Shown here piece by piece: positions 30,749 to 40,667 of a stretch of DNA of 64,000 bases. The stretch is from contig WSYJ01000146.1 in assembly GCA_020186115.1 (NCBI GenBank), positions 124,001 to 188,000 of the forward strand. The letters run 5' to 3'. The stretch comes from Histomonas meleagridis (lineage: Eukaryota; Parabasalia; Tritrichomonadida; Dientamoebidae). The stretch's first letter is position 1. Every line of letters begins with the position of its first letter. The translations under genes and the position numbers were made by a program. Under the pieces are notes generated by a model. It made no database searches. It was not told the DNA's origin and saw only the letters and a program-made list of their open reading frames with translations.

Positions 30749-31747
30749 TTACTCATATTGAATATTTCCTCTCATTTTTACATTCCAAATCTTGAATGGA
30801 TAAAACACAGCTATCTGTAACAAGTCCAAAGCCATTTTGATCATAGACAAAAACTTCATTTTCGATCCATCGATCTCATTCCACTCGACCGGGATTTCAG
30901 ATATTTCCATTCTTTTCTTTCGCGCGATCACGAGAAGCTCTGGATCGAAACACCATCTTTGTATATGTTGATTCGGGAAGAGCCATTGCGCGGCCTCACG
31001 TGAAAACAACTTAAACCCACATTGCGTATCTTTTATGCCACGTACGCCAGAAAGCCAAATAAGAAAATGAAAACTTTTCCCAAGAAAATCTCGTAAAGCT
31101 GTTCGATTTGCTTTGTTTTCGCCATCGAGATGTGCACGACTTCCAACAACGACAACCATTGGATTATAATTTTGAAGTTGAAGAAGCTTCTGTTCAAGAA
31201 CACCAAATTCGGATATTTTTGTGGCTCCATCGGCATCGACCATTAAAATCATTTTGCCGCGTGCATGAAGACAGCCGGCTTGAACAGCAGCGCCTTTGCC
31301 CATGTTGCGTGGTTGTCGTAATAAACGAACTTCGGGATGGTTTAAAGAATAACTGAGAACAAAATCTGCAGTACGATCTTTGGATCCATCATCTACGATA
31401 ATAATCTCCCATGTAAAGTTGGGATCAGCTGATTGACGTGAAAGAAGGTAGTCAACAGTATCATCAAGCATTGATGGTAGACGCTTTTCTTCATTATATG
31501 CTGGAACAACAAAAGTAACATAAACTTCAGGTTGTGAGAAAACCGAAGGGAATGGAACAGGATTGGTTGGGTCTGATATGGGCTCAATATAATATGTAAT
31601 ATGTCTTGGGTCTTTTGGCGGTAATTGAATTATATCATATAAAGTCTGGTCTGATACAAAGCGATCAAAAAGAACAAAAATAAAAGAAATTACTAGGAGA
31701 ATTATTAAAAAATACCCAATATATTCTGCTAGCTTATCTGGGTCCAT
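30749..31747 (-). CDS. ALG5: Dolichyl-phosphate beta-glucosyltransferase (ALG5)
   Basis: Transfers glucose from UDP-glucose to dolichyl phosphate on the cytoplasmic face of the ER. Product of 332 residues from the ATG at 31747. An N-terminal membrane anchor spans residues about 8-28 ([18 protein letters not shown]). The GT-A family 2 domain has [36 protein letters not shown] and the DXD-type [26 protein letters not shown] and the C-terminal [10 protein letters not shown] separate ALG5 from the related DPM1, as does the anchor. The 332-residue length fits ALG5. A GGCCGAC sequence lies 6-12 nt upstream of the start. Only the ALG5/DPM1 choice carries doubt. Confidence 0.9.
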   Translation of the reverse strand: MDPDKLAEYIGYFLIILLVISFIFVLFDRFVSDQTLYDIIQLPPKDPRHITYYIEPISDPTNPVPFPSVFSQPEVYVTFVVPAYNEEKRLPSMLDDTVDYLLSRQSADPNFTWEIIIVDDGSKDRTADFVLSYSLNHPEVRLLRQPRNMGKGAAVQAGCLHARGKMILMVDADGATKISEFGVLEQKLLQLQNYNPMVVVVGSRAHLDGENKANRTALRDFLGKSFHFLIWLSGVRGIKDTQCGFKLFSREAAQWLFPNQHIQRWCFDPELLVIARKKRMEISEIPVEWNEIDGSKMKFLSMIKMALDLLQIAVFYPFKIWNVKMRGNIQYE

Positions 31748-32194
31748 TTTTTGGCCGACACTTTCATTATAAATAAAAGAAAAAGTTGTCGTATTTTAGA
31801 CATCTGTCTTCATAAGACATTAATTTTATGAACTTATTTTATACACTTACGCAAATGCTTCAACAGCTTGACGAATTATTAGTGCATTTTGCTCAATAGC
31901 AGAATAATTTCTGAAAAACCATATGGTTCTTTCGTGAAGATATTCTGGGGCGTATGTCTGAAAAAGTCGATATTTGAATCAGAAACAGTTCATGATAATT
32001 CGCCAATTATACTAAGTATTAACTCAAAAAAACAACTTTTGCTGCACCTGCGGTAGAAGGCATTATTACTTACAACAAAAACACCGGAATATCAAGAAAA
32101 CGAAAAGGTGATTTTTTTTGTTCTTATCAAATCTATTCAAATTCGTATCGTATTTATCAAAACATGTTTCTATCGTTGGATAATGGAGATTAAT
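31748..32194. other. Divergent intergenic region between ALG5 and the CAMK kinase
   Basis: Head-to-head promoters. No gene seen; a 69-codon minus-strand frame at 32066-32275 overlaps the kinase start and is not called. Confidence 0.5.
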
Positions 32195-32195
32195 G

Positions 32196-32202
32196 ACCGT
32201 TT
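32196..32202 (+). promoter_or_regulatory. Myb-like promoter element of the CAMK kinase
   Basis: GACCGTTT in gene orientation (32195-32202), about 55 nt before the ATG at 32256. The ATG at 32193 overlaps this motif, which is a reason to prefer the later start. Confidence 0.5.
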
Positions 32203-32255
32203 GTATATCATTTAAATCTTTTAAAATATTTTGTAAACAAGCGGTTAATTCCAGA

Positions 32256-33503
32256 ATGAAACCAAAACTAGACAAACTAAATACGAATGAGATTTTTGCT
32301 GCTGCTGCAGCTAATAAAACAAGATACGCATCAGATTCTATGCTTGCTGAAATTGCCGATCAAAATGATGAAGTTGAAGAAGAAGATTTTATTGATGACG
32401 AACCATTTGAAAATACAGCAGAACATCCAATACCAAAGGTAATCAAATCATACGAAATTAGAGGAACAGTAGGTGAAGGTGCATTCAGTGTTGTTAAGCT
32501 TGCATATCGTCCAAAAACTCGAGAATATTTTGCTTGCAAAGTTATAGAAAAAAAGAGGCTCAGGCAGAAAAAATTAGAGGCAAAATTTGAGTGTGAAATT
32601 AGTGTTCATCAACAAATGCATCATCCATCAATAGTTGGATTAGTAGATATCTTATCAGACGAATTTTATTACTATGTTTTTCTCGAGTTTTGCCCTGGGG
32701 GCGAATTATTCCAGCACATTGTTGACAACAAAAGGCTTGATGATCAACAAGCTCGCCCAATTCTTAAGCAAATACTTCAAGGCGTCAGTTACATTCATGC
32801 AATGGGTGTTTCTCATCGTGATCTCAAGCCAGAGAACATACTTCTTGACAATGTTGGACATGTCAAAATATCGGATTTTGGACTTTCTCGATTTCTTGAT
32901 AAAGATGGCATGGTTGATACGCCATGTGGTTCACCATGTTATGCCTCACCACAATGTATTAATGGTCATCGATATGATGGCAGGAAAAGTGATTGTTGGA
33001 GTGTCGGCGTAATTTTTTATGCAATGATGACCGGCCAACTTCCATGGACGAAGCGAAAGCAAGCCGAACTGTTTGAGCAAATCAAACGAGGAGAGTACAC
33101 CATTCCGACGTATCTTTCGCCACTTTGTCGAGATTTGATTTCAAAGTTGATGTGTGTCGACGATAAGAAACGGTTATCGGCGGCTGAAGCATTGAAGCAT
33201 CCGTATCTAAGAGACACTGTTATCCCATTCGAAGGAATGATGGGAGCATCAGGACACATAATTAGTTTAAGAAAAGTGGATAAGTTCTTCGGGAGAGATA
33301 TCAATCTCTCGAATTTGAACTTGGCACAAACACCAACAGAAATCCCAATAACATTCGATAAGGTATTAAGAATGATAAAGAGAAGGCAGAGAAAACAGAA
33401 CCACAGACTTTCAAAGCCGGAACGAATGTCTTTTTCTATGCATGAAACTACTTTAGGATCTGGAAAAACGTCCCCGCCAAAGGTAATTCCAAAGGCAAAA
33501 TAA
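32256..33503 (+). CDS. CAMK-family Ser/Thr protein kinase
   Basis: Protein kinase of 415 residues from the ATG at 32256 (MKPKLDKLNTNEIF); the frame is open from an ATG at 32193 that lies in the promoter motif. An acidic leader (residues about 30-60) precedes the kinase domain (about 70-325). Motifs: GTVGEGAFSVVK, ACKVIEKK (VAIK Lys), HRDLKPENI, DFGLSR, the activation segment CGSPCYASPQ, and DCWSVGVIFYAMM. SPQ replaces the usual APE. The pattern is CAMK/AMPK-like. The basic C-terminal tail (IKRRQRKQNHRLSKPER) may dock or autoinhibit. All catalytic residues are present. The substrate is unknown. Confidence 0.92.
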   Translation: MKPKLDKLNTNEIFAAAAANKTRYASDSMLAEIADQNDEVEEEDFIDDEPFENTAEHPIPKVIKSYEIRGTVGEGAFSVVKLAYRPKTREYFACKVIEKKRLRQKKLEAKFECEISVHQQMHHPSIVGLVDILSDEFYYYVFLEFCPGGELFQHIVDNKRLDDQQARPILKQILQGVSYIHAMGVSHRDLKPENILLDNVGHVKISDFGLSRFLDKDGMVDTPCGSPCYASPQCINGHRYDGRKSDCWSVGVIFYAMMTGQLPWTKRKQAELFEQIKRGEYTIPTYLSPLCRDLISKLMCVDDKKRLSAAEALKHPYLRDTVIPFEGMMGASGHIISLRKVDKFFGRDINLSNLNLAQTPTEIPITFDKVLRMIKRRQRKQNHRLSKPERMSFSMHETTLGSGKTSPPKVIPKAK

Positions 33504-33980
33504 ATATTATTATAAATAAAGGTTATATAAATTGGACTTCAATCGATGATATTTTTCATTATTTTTTATAAAATTCGAATTTGGATTTCTTTAGAAGTTA
33601 GAAAACTTAATGAAGGAGATAAAATGATGATATTAATAATGAAATACGAACAAATATTAAATTTAATTTTATATGTTTTTAATCAATATAATTCAAATAT
33701 TGAACATACTTATTGATAAAAATTTACAGGAATTTGATAAGATATACCCAGCATATATTTGTGAATATTTTTTATGAATCATATTCAGATTTTTCATGTG
33801 CACAAAAAGATATTTTAATTTTAATATCTGATTTCGAAATACGTTATGTAAACTTGGCGGGGACCGGTTGGTAAAAATGCCTTCGTTTTTTCGTAAAGTT
33901 CACAAGCAGATGAATATTTTCAATATACTGTCAATTTACAAACAGAGATTCACAAGTTGAAATGTTATGGCATATTTTAT
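33504..33980. other. Intergenic, no gene seen
   Basis: AT-rich 3' and promoter region between the two kinases. Confidence 0.5.
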
Positions 33981-33990
33981 AACCGTTTTT
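33981..33990 (+). promoter_or_regulatory. Myb-like promoter element of the kinase-GTPase fusion
   Basis: AACCGTTTTT, 24-33 nt upstream of the ATG at 34014. Confidence 0.5.
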
Positions 33991-34013
33991 GAAGAATTTT
34001 TTGGTGTCAACTC

Positions 34014-35483
34014 ATGGAAAATTACAATATTCTAAAAATTTTAGGTGATGGAGGTGGTGGCATTGCTTGGCTTGCGGAGCATAAGGTCACACATGAAAAA
34101 TATGTAATCAAAAAAATTTTCCCATCTTTAAAAAATGATGAACAAATCGAGAAAGAATGTATTCTAAAAACATTAGATCATCCAAATATTGTTAAGTTTA
34201 TTGACTACTTCAAATGCAAAGATAGTATTGGATTCACTGAATTTTATATTGTTATGGAGTATGCAGAAGGTGGAGACTTAGCTAAAAAAATAAAAAGCTT
34301 TAATAATTTAAAAAAGCCAATGCCAGGGAGTGACATTTTAGATTATTTTGTTCAAATTTCCCTTGCAATTAAATATCTTCATGACAGAAAAATCATTCAT
34401 CGTGACATAAAACCCAGCAATATCTTCCTAACCAAGGACAATACTATTAAATTAGGGGATTTTGGGGAAGTTCGTGTTCTTGAAAATACATATCAATCAT
34501 GTCAAACTCAAGCAGGGACTCCTATTTATATGTCACCAGAACTTGCCAACTCATGTAGCTATGATTTTAAGACCGATATATGGTCGCTTGGTTGTATTCT
34601 TTATGAAATGTGCACACTTCATAAACCCGCATTTCCATTAGAAAGTAATTTCCAAAAGCAATGTGAACAAATCAAAAAATGCGAATATACAATTCCATTT
34701 AAGGAACATAGAAAAGAAATTTATGATCTTATTAATAAAATGCTTTCAGTAGATCCAACAGAACGACCAACGATTTATGGAATTCTTTCGTTACCATTTA
34801 TCAAAGAAAGAATTGATTCACTTGTAAAACGTGGAATTATTGACGAGAAAATCTTGAAATTGGAAATGGATCATACGATTTTACATGGGTTTACGCCTAT
34901 AATGGATTTACCAAATGACAAATACCATATGAAAGTTTTGTTTGTTGGATATCATTGCGTCGGGAAAACAACGTTAATTGAGCGCTTTGTGAATGGCGTG
35001 TTTAATGATGAAATATTACCTACAATAGGAACGAGATGTTATCGGAAGGAATTGAAAGTTGACTCGTTTTTAATGGATATCGAAGTGTGGGATACTCCTT
35101 CACAAGGAACTTATCTTAACATTAACAATATGCATCTCGATGGTGTTAATACTTATGTTATTATTTTCTCTGTTTGTGATCGATGTTCATTTAATGATGT
35201 TAAAAAATGTTATGACGAAATAATCAAGAAAGATAAAAACGCAACGATTTTCTTGTGCGGTAATCAATGCGATTACGAAAATAGAACTGTTTCAGTCAAT
35301 GAAGGAAAACATTTGGCAAAGGTTCTCAATGTTGAATACTTCGAAACAAGCGCAGTGCTCGGAGCAAAAGTTGAGACGATGTTCGATGCAATTGCAAGAA
35401 AATATTTGATGCAATTGAAGAAAAAGTTTGATATGCAAAAAGAAGGAAAAGAAGAAGAAACTTCATCTTGTGTAATATGTTAA
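34014..35483 (+). CDS. NEK-like kinase fused to a Rab/Ras-type GTPase with a C-terminal CaaX box
   Basis: One uninterrupted 489-codon frame. Residues about 1-275 are a NEK-like Ser/Thr kinase: GDGGGGIAWLA, YVIKKI (Lys), YAEGGDLAKKI, HRDIKPSNIFL, GDFGEV, AGTPIYMSPEL and DIWSLGCILYEM, all catalytic residues present. Residues about 300-489 are a small GTPase: P-loop GYHCVGKTTLIERF, TIGTRCY (switch I Thr), WDTPSQ in place of DTAGQ, GNQCD in place of NKxD, and ETSA (G5). The end, SSCVIC, is a CaaX-type prenylation signal, so the whole kinase may be membrane-anchored. The DTPSQ change removes the usual catalytic Gln context (Q is one residue later than Gly would be), so GTP hydrolysis may be altered. 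The stop (TAA at 35481-35483) is clear and no intergenic break exists between the domains. Role inferred: kinase signalling tethered to a membrane. Confidence 0.9.
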   Translation: MENYNILKILGDGGGGIAWLAEHKVTHEKYVIKKIFPSLKNDEQIEKECILKTLDHPNIVKFIDYFKCKDSIGFTEFYIVMEYAEGGDLAKKIKSFNNLKKPMPGSDILDYFVQISLAIKYLHDRKIIHRDIKPSNIFLTKDNTIKLGDFGEVRVLENTYQSCQTQAGTPIYMSPELANSCSYDFKTDIWSLGCILYEMCTLHKPAFPLESNFQKQCEQIKKCEYTIPFKEHRKEIYDLINKMLSVDPTERPTIYGILSLPFIKERIDSLVKRGIIDEKILKLEMDHTILHGFTPIMDLPNDKYHMKVLFVGYHCVGKTTLIERFVNGVFNDEILPTIGTRCYRKELKVDSFLMDIEVWDTPSQGTYLNINNMHLDGVNTYVIIFSVCDRCSFNDVKKCYDEIIKKDKNATIFLCGNQCDYENRTVSVNEGKHLAKVLNVEYFETSAVLGAKVETMFDAIARKYLMQLKKKFDMQKEGKEEETSSCVIC

Positions 35484-36191
35484 TAAAATGAAATTGTTAT
35501 TGTTTGATATTTATGTTCTTAATTGTAGATAATAACAAATTATTGTTATGCTCTTCGTGGCTAAATATGTTAATAACAATTTCAATATAAAATTCGGATT
35601 TTTAAATTTATGTAAATATAACGAATATACATTTGGTTTACCAATCCCATATAAGTTTTTTTACAACAAGCACTTCATTTATCAAGATCTGAAATACTTT
35701 TCACTTCCATTCCTGCTGATGTGTATTTTTCATTCTTCCATTCACATAATTAAAATGAAAAAGTATATATTGTTATCCAAGGAAAGGATGAGTATTAAGT
35801 TGATGATTCTATTTTCCTAATCGAAGAAAGATCTGTCATTCGCGTTGGCTTTGGGGCAAGTCGATGTTTATAGAATATTGGAAGCGAACTAATTAGTTTC
35901 AATTTAATTTAGAAACAATATGATTCTTCTGTATCTATTTTATATCTAATATTTAAATGATTTGTGGGACAAGATGATATTTTTTTAATGTTTTAAGTTT
36001 AATACAATTGATCAAAAAATTTAAGGAGTGAAACAAATTAATACTTGATCAAATTATAATAAATGATGTATCTTCAAGAAAAATCTCATCCATATTATAC
36101 TCAAATTAATCGTGAATTGTCAAATAATAAAATATCACATTATATATCATATGAAAATCCATAAAAAGAAAAATTCAGTTCGATTGGCTAT
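35484..36191. other. Intergenic, no gene seen
   Basis: Convergent 3' ends of the fusion kinase and the protease. A 90-codon frame at 35548-35820 lacks any recognisable domain and is not called. Confidence 0.5.
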
Positions 36192-37175
36192 TTATGCGAT
36201 TGGTACGCAAGCCAATGATGCAACCCCGCATTGGTTGTTGCTATCCTTTAACATGCGGATGTAACCACCTTCACCCCATGATGTGCCCCATGAGTTACGA
36301 ACGATCCAATACTTAGTTTGATTTTCCGCTCCATAACCAACACAGCCAACACCATGATCGAGTTCTGTTGATGAGCAACGTGATTCATTATAGATACCTT
36401 GTGAATAAAGTTGGAAGCTATAGTGTGAGGCATCAATCGCAATACATGTTGGTCCATGTTGTGAAACCTTTGCAGCTAGATCTTTTTCATCGAATTTAGT
36501 AACTTCTATATACTTCGTGATTGAACCAGTAGCCTTTGATAAATCGAATCTGCATGATTCTTGAACACCCTTATATGGATAATCATCTTCGAGCATGAAT
36601 TTACCACTTTGGTATTTGATCACATAGTCATAAGCATCTGTCATGTAACCACCTGCACAACCATAACATGTCGTAACACAATCAACAAGGTTTTGTTCGG
36701 ATAATGAAATGAGTTTACCCGTCTTTAAGAAGTGTGCACCTTCAGCACCAACGATAGCAGAGAATGCCCAACATGAACCACAGCTACCTTGATTTTTGAT
36801 TTGATTAACAGCACCTTTTGTACGCCAGTCAATAGAATCAGCACTCTTGAAGTTAGATTTCTCACCATTACTTGTCCTGATATGTGGAATAAACCCAAGA
36901 AGTGATTTATATTCGGCTGGTGTATAAGCAGCAAACTTGTTCATAGAAAGCTTGAAAGAGTTACCTTGGTTATGTTCTTGAATAAGACGTCGGTTGGTTA
37001 ACCATATTCCGAAACGTGTATTATATTCATTACCAGTAAAAACTAGGTTGGTTGAGCGCATCCAAGAAAGAAAAGATTTTTCTTCATGTTCTAGGTAATA
37101 TGCTGAGAATGCAGCTGATAAAAACAAACCTAACATATATAAACTTGAAATTAGATGAAGACATAAAAAAGTCAT
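36192..37175 (-). CDS. Secreted papain-family (cathepsin L-like) cysteine protease
   Basis: C1A protease that cuts proteins in lysosomes or after secretion. The frame starts at the ATG at 37175 (MTFLCLHLISS); a second ATG at about 37136 (MLGLFLSAAFSA) also gives a signal peptide and may be the true start. The I29 propeptide includes FLSWM, RFGIWLTNRRLIQEHN and FAAYTPAEYKSLLG (ERFNIN-type). The mature domain starts near DSIDWRTKGAV. The catalytic Cys is in NQGSCGSCWAFS, the His in LDHGVGCVGYG and the Asn in WIVRNSWGTSWGEGGY; the Gln of the oxyanion hole (NQG) is present. Length fits the family. No C-terminal extension. Likely active. Confidence 0.95.
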   Translation of the reverse strand: MTFLCLHLISSLYMLGLFLSAAFSAYYLEHEEKSFLSWMRSTNLVFTGNEYNTRFGIWLTNRRLIQEHNQGNSFKLSMNKFAAYTPAEYKSLLGFIPHIRTSNGEKSNFKSADSIDWRTKGAVNQIKNQGSCGSCWAFSAIVGAEGAHFLKTGKLISLSEQNLVDCVTTCYGCAGGYMTDAYDYVIKYQSGKFMLEDDYPYKGVQESCRFDLSKATGSITKYIEVTKFDEKDLAAKVSQHGPTCIAIDASHYSFQLYSQGIYNESRCSSTELDHGVGCVGYGAENQTKYWIVRNSWGTSWGEGGYIRMLKDSNNQCGVASLACVPIA

Positions 37176-38322
37176 AACTGGAGCTATCAAAAATTGTACG
37201 AGGTAGTTAACTCCGATTCATTGAAAAATCATGACCAAACTTGGTTTTGTCTGCGTGGTTTTTCATTCAAAAAGATCGAAATTTTGATGTGTACAATAGT
37301 GTTTAATTTTCAATAAGGTTAGGAAAACATAAATTATTTTATGATTTTCTTCTGCTGCTCAGAGAGGCAATGATACGATTTAGATCAGTATTTGATTGGT
37401 TTTAAATTCACCAAATGTCGTTTAATTAAATGACATTATAAAACAAATAATTATTTGTTTTATAAAACAGGTTAAGAGAATGAGCACCATAGGTTTTCTG
37501 ATCATATTTTAAAACAGCAAATCAAAACAATACACATATAAATGTATTCAAAAAAATTACTTTTAGCATATTATAAGTAATTCTAGCGCTATTTTTTAGA
37601 GTACTATTTGTCAAATTATATTATATAAGTTTCTAAATTTTTGCAAAAATAAATCATTTATACCTAAAAGTATTCCATATAGTATAATAATTGTTTTAAT
37701 TCAAATTCATAAATTATTATGTTTTACCTTTAGTTCTTTATTGGCACTTAACATATACAATCATCATATATGACGTTATAACTTTAATAATATTATATAA
37801 TTATATTATAAAGAATTCTTAATAAAATTCACAAATTCCATATTCAATATATGAAGTAATTGAGCGATTCAAATGAATGATTTGCCTTGAAATGAAATGA
37901 TATAATTTAATAAGCTGAATTTGCGACATTCTGAATATATCATATCATTTTAAATTAATTTTTTTTAATAAATTTTTATTATTATTTTCCATTGCGGAAC
38001 TATTCCTTCATTAATTATTTAAAGGTTATCAAAAGTAAAGTAAAATATGATTTAATACATCTTTTTGTATTTATTTTTAAAGCACACCAATTTAAACATG
38101 AGGTTTTTTTTAATTAAGTTTTGAAAATTTTGATTACAATTCTTTTGAATGAATTAGCAGATTGAGAACAAAAATATTTTTTTTGATATATTCCCGTAAT
38201 AACGCAATCAATGAATATATCGTAATAGAGTTTAATATCCTAACATAGGATATTAAACCCTCGATTTTATGAAAAATTTAGCAAATACAACAGAAGATAA
38301 TTAACAGTGTTTTGATCGTATT
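37176..38322. other. Intergenic, no gene seen
   Basis: About 1.1 kb of AT-rich DNA between divergent genes. No open frame with protein-like composition and no strong repeat was seen. Confidence 0.55.
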
Positions 38323-38330
38323 GACGGTTT
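38323..38330 (+). promoter_or_regulatory. Myb-like promoter element of IFT46
   Basis: GACGGTTT, 22-29 nt before the ATG at 38352. AACGTTA follows at 38334-38340. Confidence 0.5.
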
Positions 38331-38351
38331 AAAAACGTTACTTCCAACTTC

Positions 38352-39365
38352 ATGCAACCAAATTTCGTTCCACCACAAGATCAACTATTAATGCGAAGTG
38401 GAAATGTAAACCCCAATATTCAGTCCAACTCTCAATATGATCAATCCATTTCCTTTGATGATGACGAAGAAGATTCACCAAACATGTATTCCCCACGTCC
38501 TGATCCAAATGATATTTTAGGGATCGACATGCCACAATACAAATCAGGGAAAGGCCAGAATTCATTATCTGGATTTGAAATCAAATTTGATGATCTTTCC
38601 AACAAAATGGTTTTCAATTATAGCAACACTAATTCTAACCAACGCGAACCCGATTCCCCATTACCCATGAGTCTACCCAAAAATCGGTTTTCACCAAATC
38701 CCACTAATACGCCACCTGAACTTACCAAATTATTCTCAATGATGAACAAATTCCAACCCACACCACTCGACATCTCACCCCATTTCAAGCCTTTTTCACC
38801 CGATCTTATACCATCCATAGGATCTGTTGATGCCTTCATCAAAGTTCCACGTCCTGATGGTGAACAAGATCCGCTTGGACTGAGTGTCATTGATGAGCCC
38901 ACCATTGGATGTTCCAATCCCCAAATCCTCCGAATGCAACTTCGCGAAAAATTCGGAATCATCGGAAACGAAGGCGACGGTTACATTGGCTTTATTGAAG
39001 ATCCATCGCACAACCATAAAGCGCTTGCATCATTTCTTGAGTCATATGACGAAATTTCGCGCAATCGCGCAGCGCCTAATATTGCGTACTCATATAAAAT
39101 GCCGAATCTCGAAGACTTGATGCAGTTTTGGCCCGAAGGCGTCGAAAACGCGTTGCAATCATTGCCATTACCGACTGCTGATTTGGATCTGTCGCTTGAG
39201 GAATATATTAAAGTCGTTTGCGCTGTGTTGGGAATTCCAGTGAAAGGAAACATCGTTGAGTCGATGCATATGTTGTTCACATTGTACCAACAGTTTAAGG
39301 AGAACCAACACTTCCCGACTGCGATGTCAAGAGATTCGACACCTCAAAAGACACCGCCGAAATAA
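38352..39365 (+). CDS. IFT46: Intraflagellar transport protein IFT46
   Basis: Subunit of IFT complex B, which carries cargo such as dynein arms into flagella. Product of 337 residues from the ATG at 38352. The first 150 residues are acidic and low-complexity (FDDDEEDSPNMYSPRPDPND), as in other IFT46 proteins. The conserved C-terminal half has LIPSIGSVDAFIKVPRPDGE, LGLSVIDEPT, LEDLMQFWP, LPLPTADLDLSLEEYIKVVC and LFTLYQQFKENQHF, which match the IFT46 family closely. Length is typical. The codon usage becomes more GC-rich in the conserved half. This supports a flagellated host. Confidence 0.92.
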   Translation: MQPNFVPPQDQLLMRSGNVNPNIQSNSQYDQSISFDDDEEDSPNMYSPRPDPNDILGIDMPQYKSGKGQNSLSGFEIKFDDLSNKMVFNYSNTNSNQREPDSPLPMSLPKNRFSPNPTNTPPELTKLFSMMNKFQPTPLDISPHFKPFSPDLIPSIGSVDAFIKVPRPDGEQDPLGLSVIDEPTIGCSNPQILRMQLREKFGIIGNEGDGYIGFIEDPSHNHKALASFLESYDEISRNRAAPNIAYSYKMPNLEDLMQFWPEGVENALQSLPLPTADLDLSLEEYIKVVCAVLGIPVKGNIVESMHMLFTLYQQFKENQHFPTAMSRDSTPQKTPPK

Positions 39366-39907
39366 CTTTGTTATATGATGCAAATAAAAATTATGGTAAT
39401 AAAAAGATCGTTTTCGAAAACGATGTAAATAAAATAAAATAATAACTAAAAGAGAAATTTATCGAAACTGGTGGAAAAAATCGGCAGTATCGGTTTCACT
39501 TTTTGAACGTGATTCTGTCTATTTAAATATTTCTTATTCGTTTTTTAGGATAACGTTTTCTCAAACCAAGCAAAAAATTATTTGAATCATGTTTTGCGTA
39601 GAATTATAATGAATATGTTTTCTATTTTCTTTAAATAATTATTGTATTGATGCATATGTTTTTAATAATTTTCAAGATATTATTGAATTTCCTACTTGAA
39701 ACCTTTTTTAATAACAATATTAACATATGCACAAGGAAAACTTTCGAAGAACAGAAATGGTAACTTTTTGAAAATGAAGAAATGTTTTAAGTATAAAAAA
39801 AGACTTTTCATCAAAGTTACGAACAATTTTCATGTAATGTATTCAATTTTCAGAAGAAGTTGGCGATTAATTTTCTTAAGAAGTTAACGGAAGAGATAAA
39901 AGTTAAC
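39366..39907. other. Intergenic, no gene seen
   Basis: AT-rich 3' region of IFT46. A 63-codon frame at 39696-39887 is Lys/Phe-rich with no family. Confidence 0.5.
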
Positions 39908-40411
39908 ATGTGGGGAGACCCATCATCTGGGGTATCTTCATATGCAAGCACATATACAAAAGGTGTATTTCCTTAACGGTTCGTTCCATCCCAAATTTTT
40001 ACCAAACAAATTCTATACAAAAATGTAAACTATAAATTAAATATTTGGGATATGGGTGAAGGGACTGGTGCATACGAAGCACTAATCCTGAGATCATTTC
40101 CAAAAACAGATATTTTTCTCATTTGTTTCTCACTTGTAGGCATTGGCACATATGATTCAATATCAAGATATTAGGCTCCATTAATAAAATCACATTGTCC
40201 TCAAGTACCGATAATTTTAGTAGGATTAAATTATGATAGAAGGCAAATAGGCTCATTCGATTCCTATGGTGATATCTCAAGAGCTATCACTTACGAAGAA
40301 GGAAAAGCTTAAGCAGACGAAATTGGTGCAATTGCATACATAGAATGTTCTTCGAAAACCGGATACAATGTGGACAAAGTTTTCCAACTTGCTTCCAAAA
40401 TAGCCATATGA
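39908..40411 (+). pseudogene. Rho/Rac-family GTPase pseudogene
   Basis: One frame with at least three stops (TAA near 39976, TAG near 40171, TAA near 40311) keeps recognisable Rho-type blocks: LNIWDMGEGTG (switch II), SFPKTDIFLICFSLVGIGTY, SHCPQVPIILVGLNYDRR, ITYEEGKA and ADEIGAIAYIECSSKTGYNV. The N-terminal P-loop is eroded. G4 is altered (LNYD in place of TKxD). No CaaX box is seen. Confidence 0.75.
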
Positions 40412-40667
40412 AAAAAAAAAAAAGAATTGTGCAAAATATTTTAATTGTGTGTTGTTTTTGTTTGTTGTACTTTCTTTTATTTTAGAAGTAGGTGATTAAC
40501 ATTAAAAATTTTTATGTTCAAAATATCTCATTTTTAAATTTTGTTACCAAAATTTAAGATTTTACAAAATAGATGTTTAAACATTATTGTTAAAATAGGA
40601 AATTAAATTAGAGCTCATGAGAATTAAAAAAAATAATAAAGTTAAAATAAAGAACAATAAAATTTTA

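Noticed and set aside
38618-39280. Antisense frames across IFT46
   Set aside because: They lie opposite a clearly conserved gene and lack independent support.
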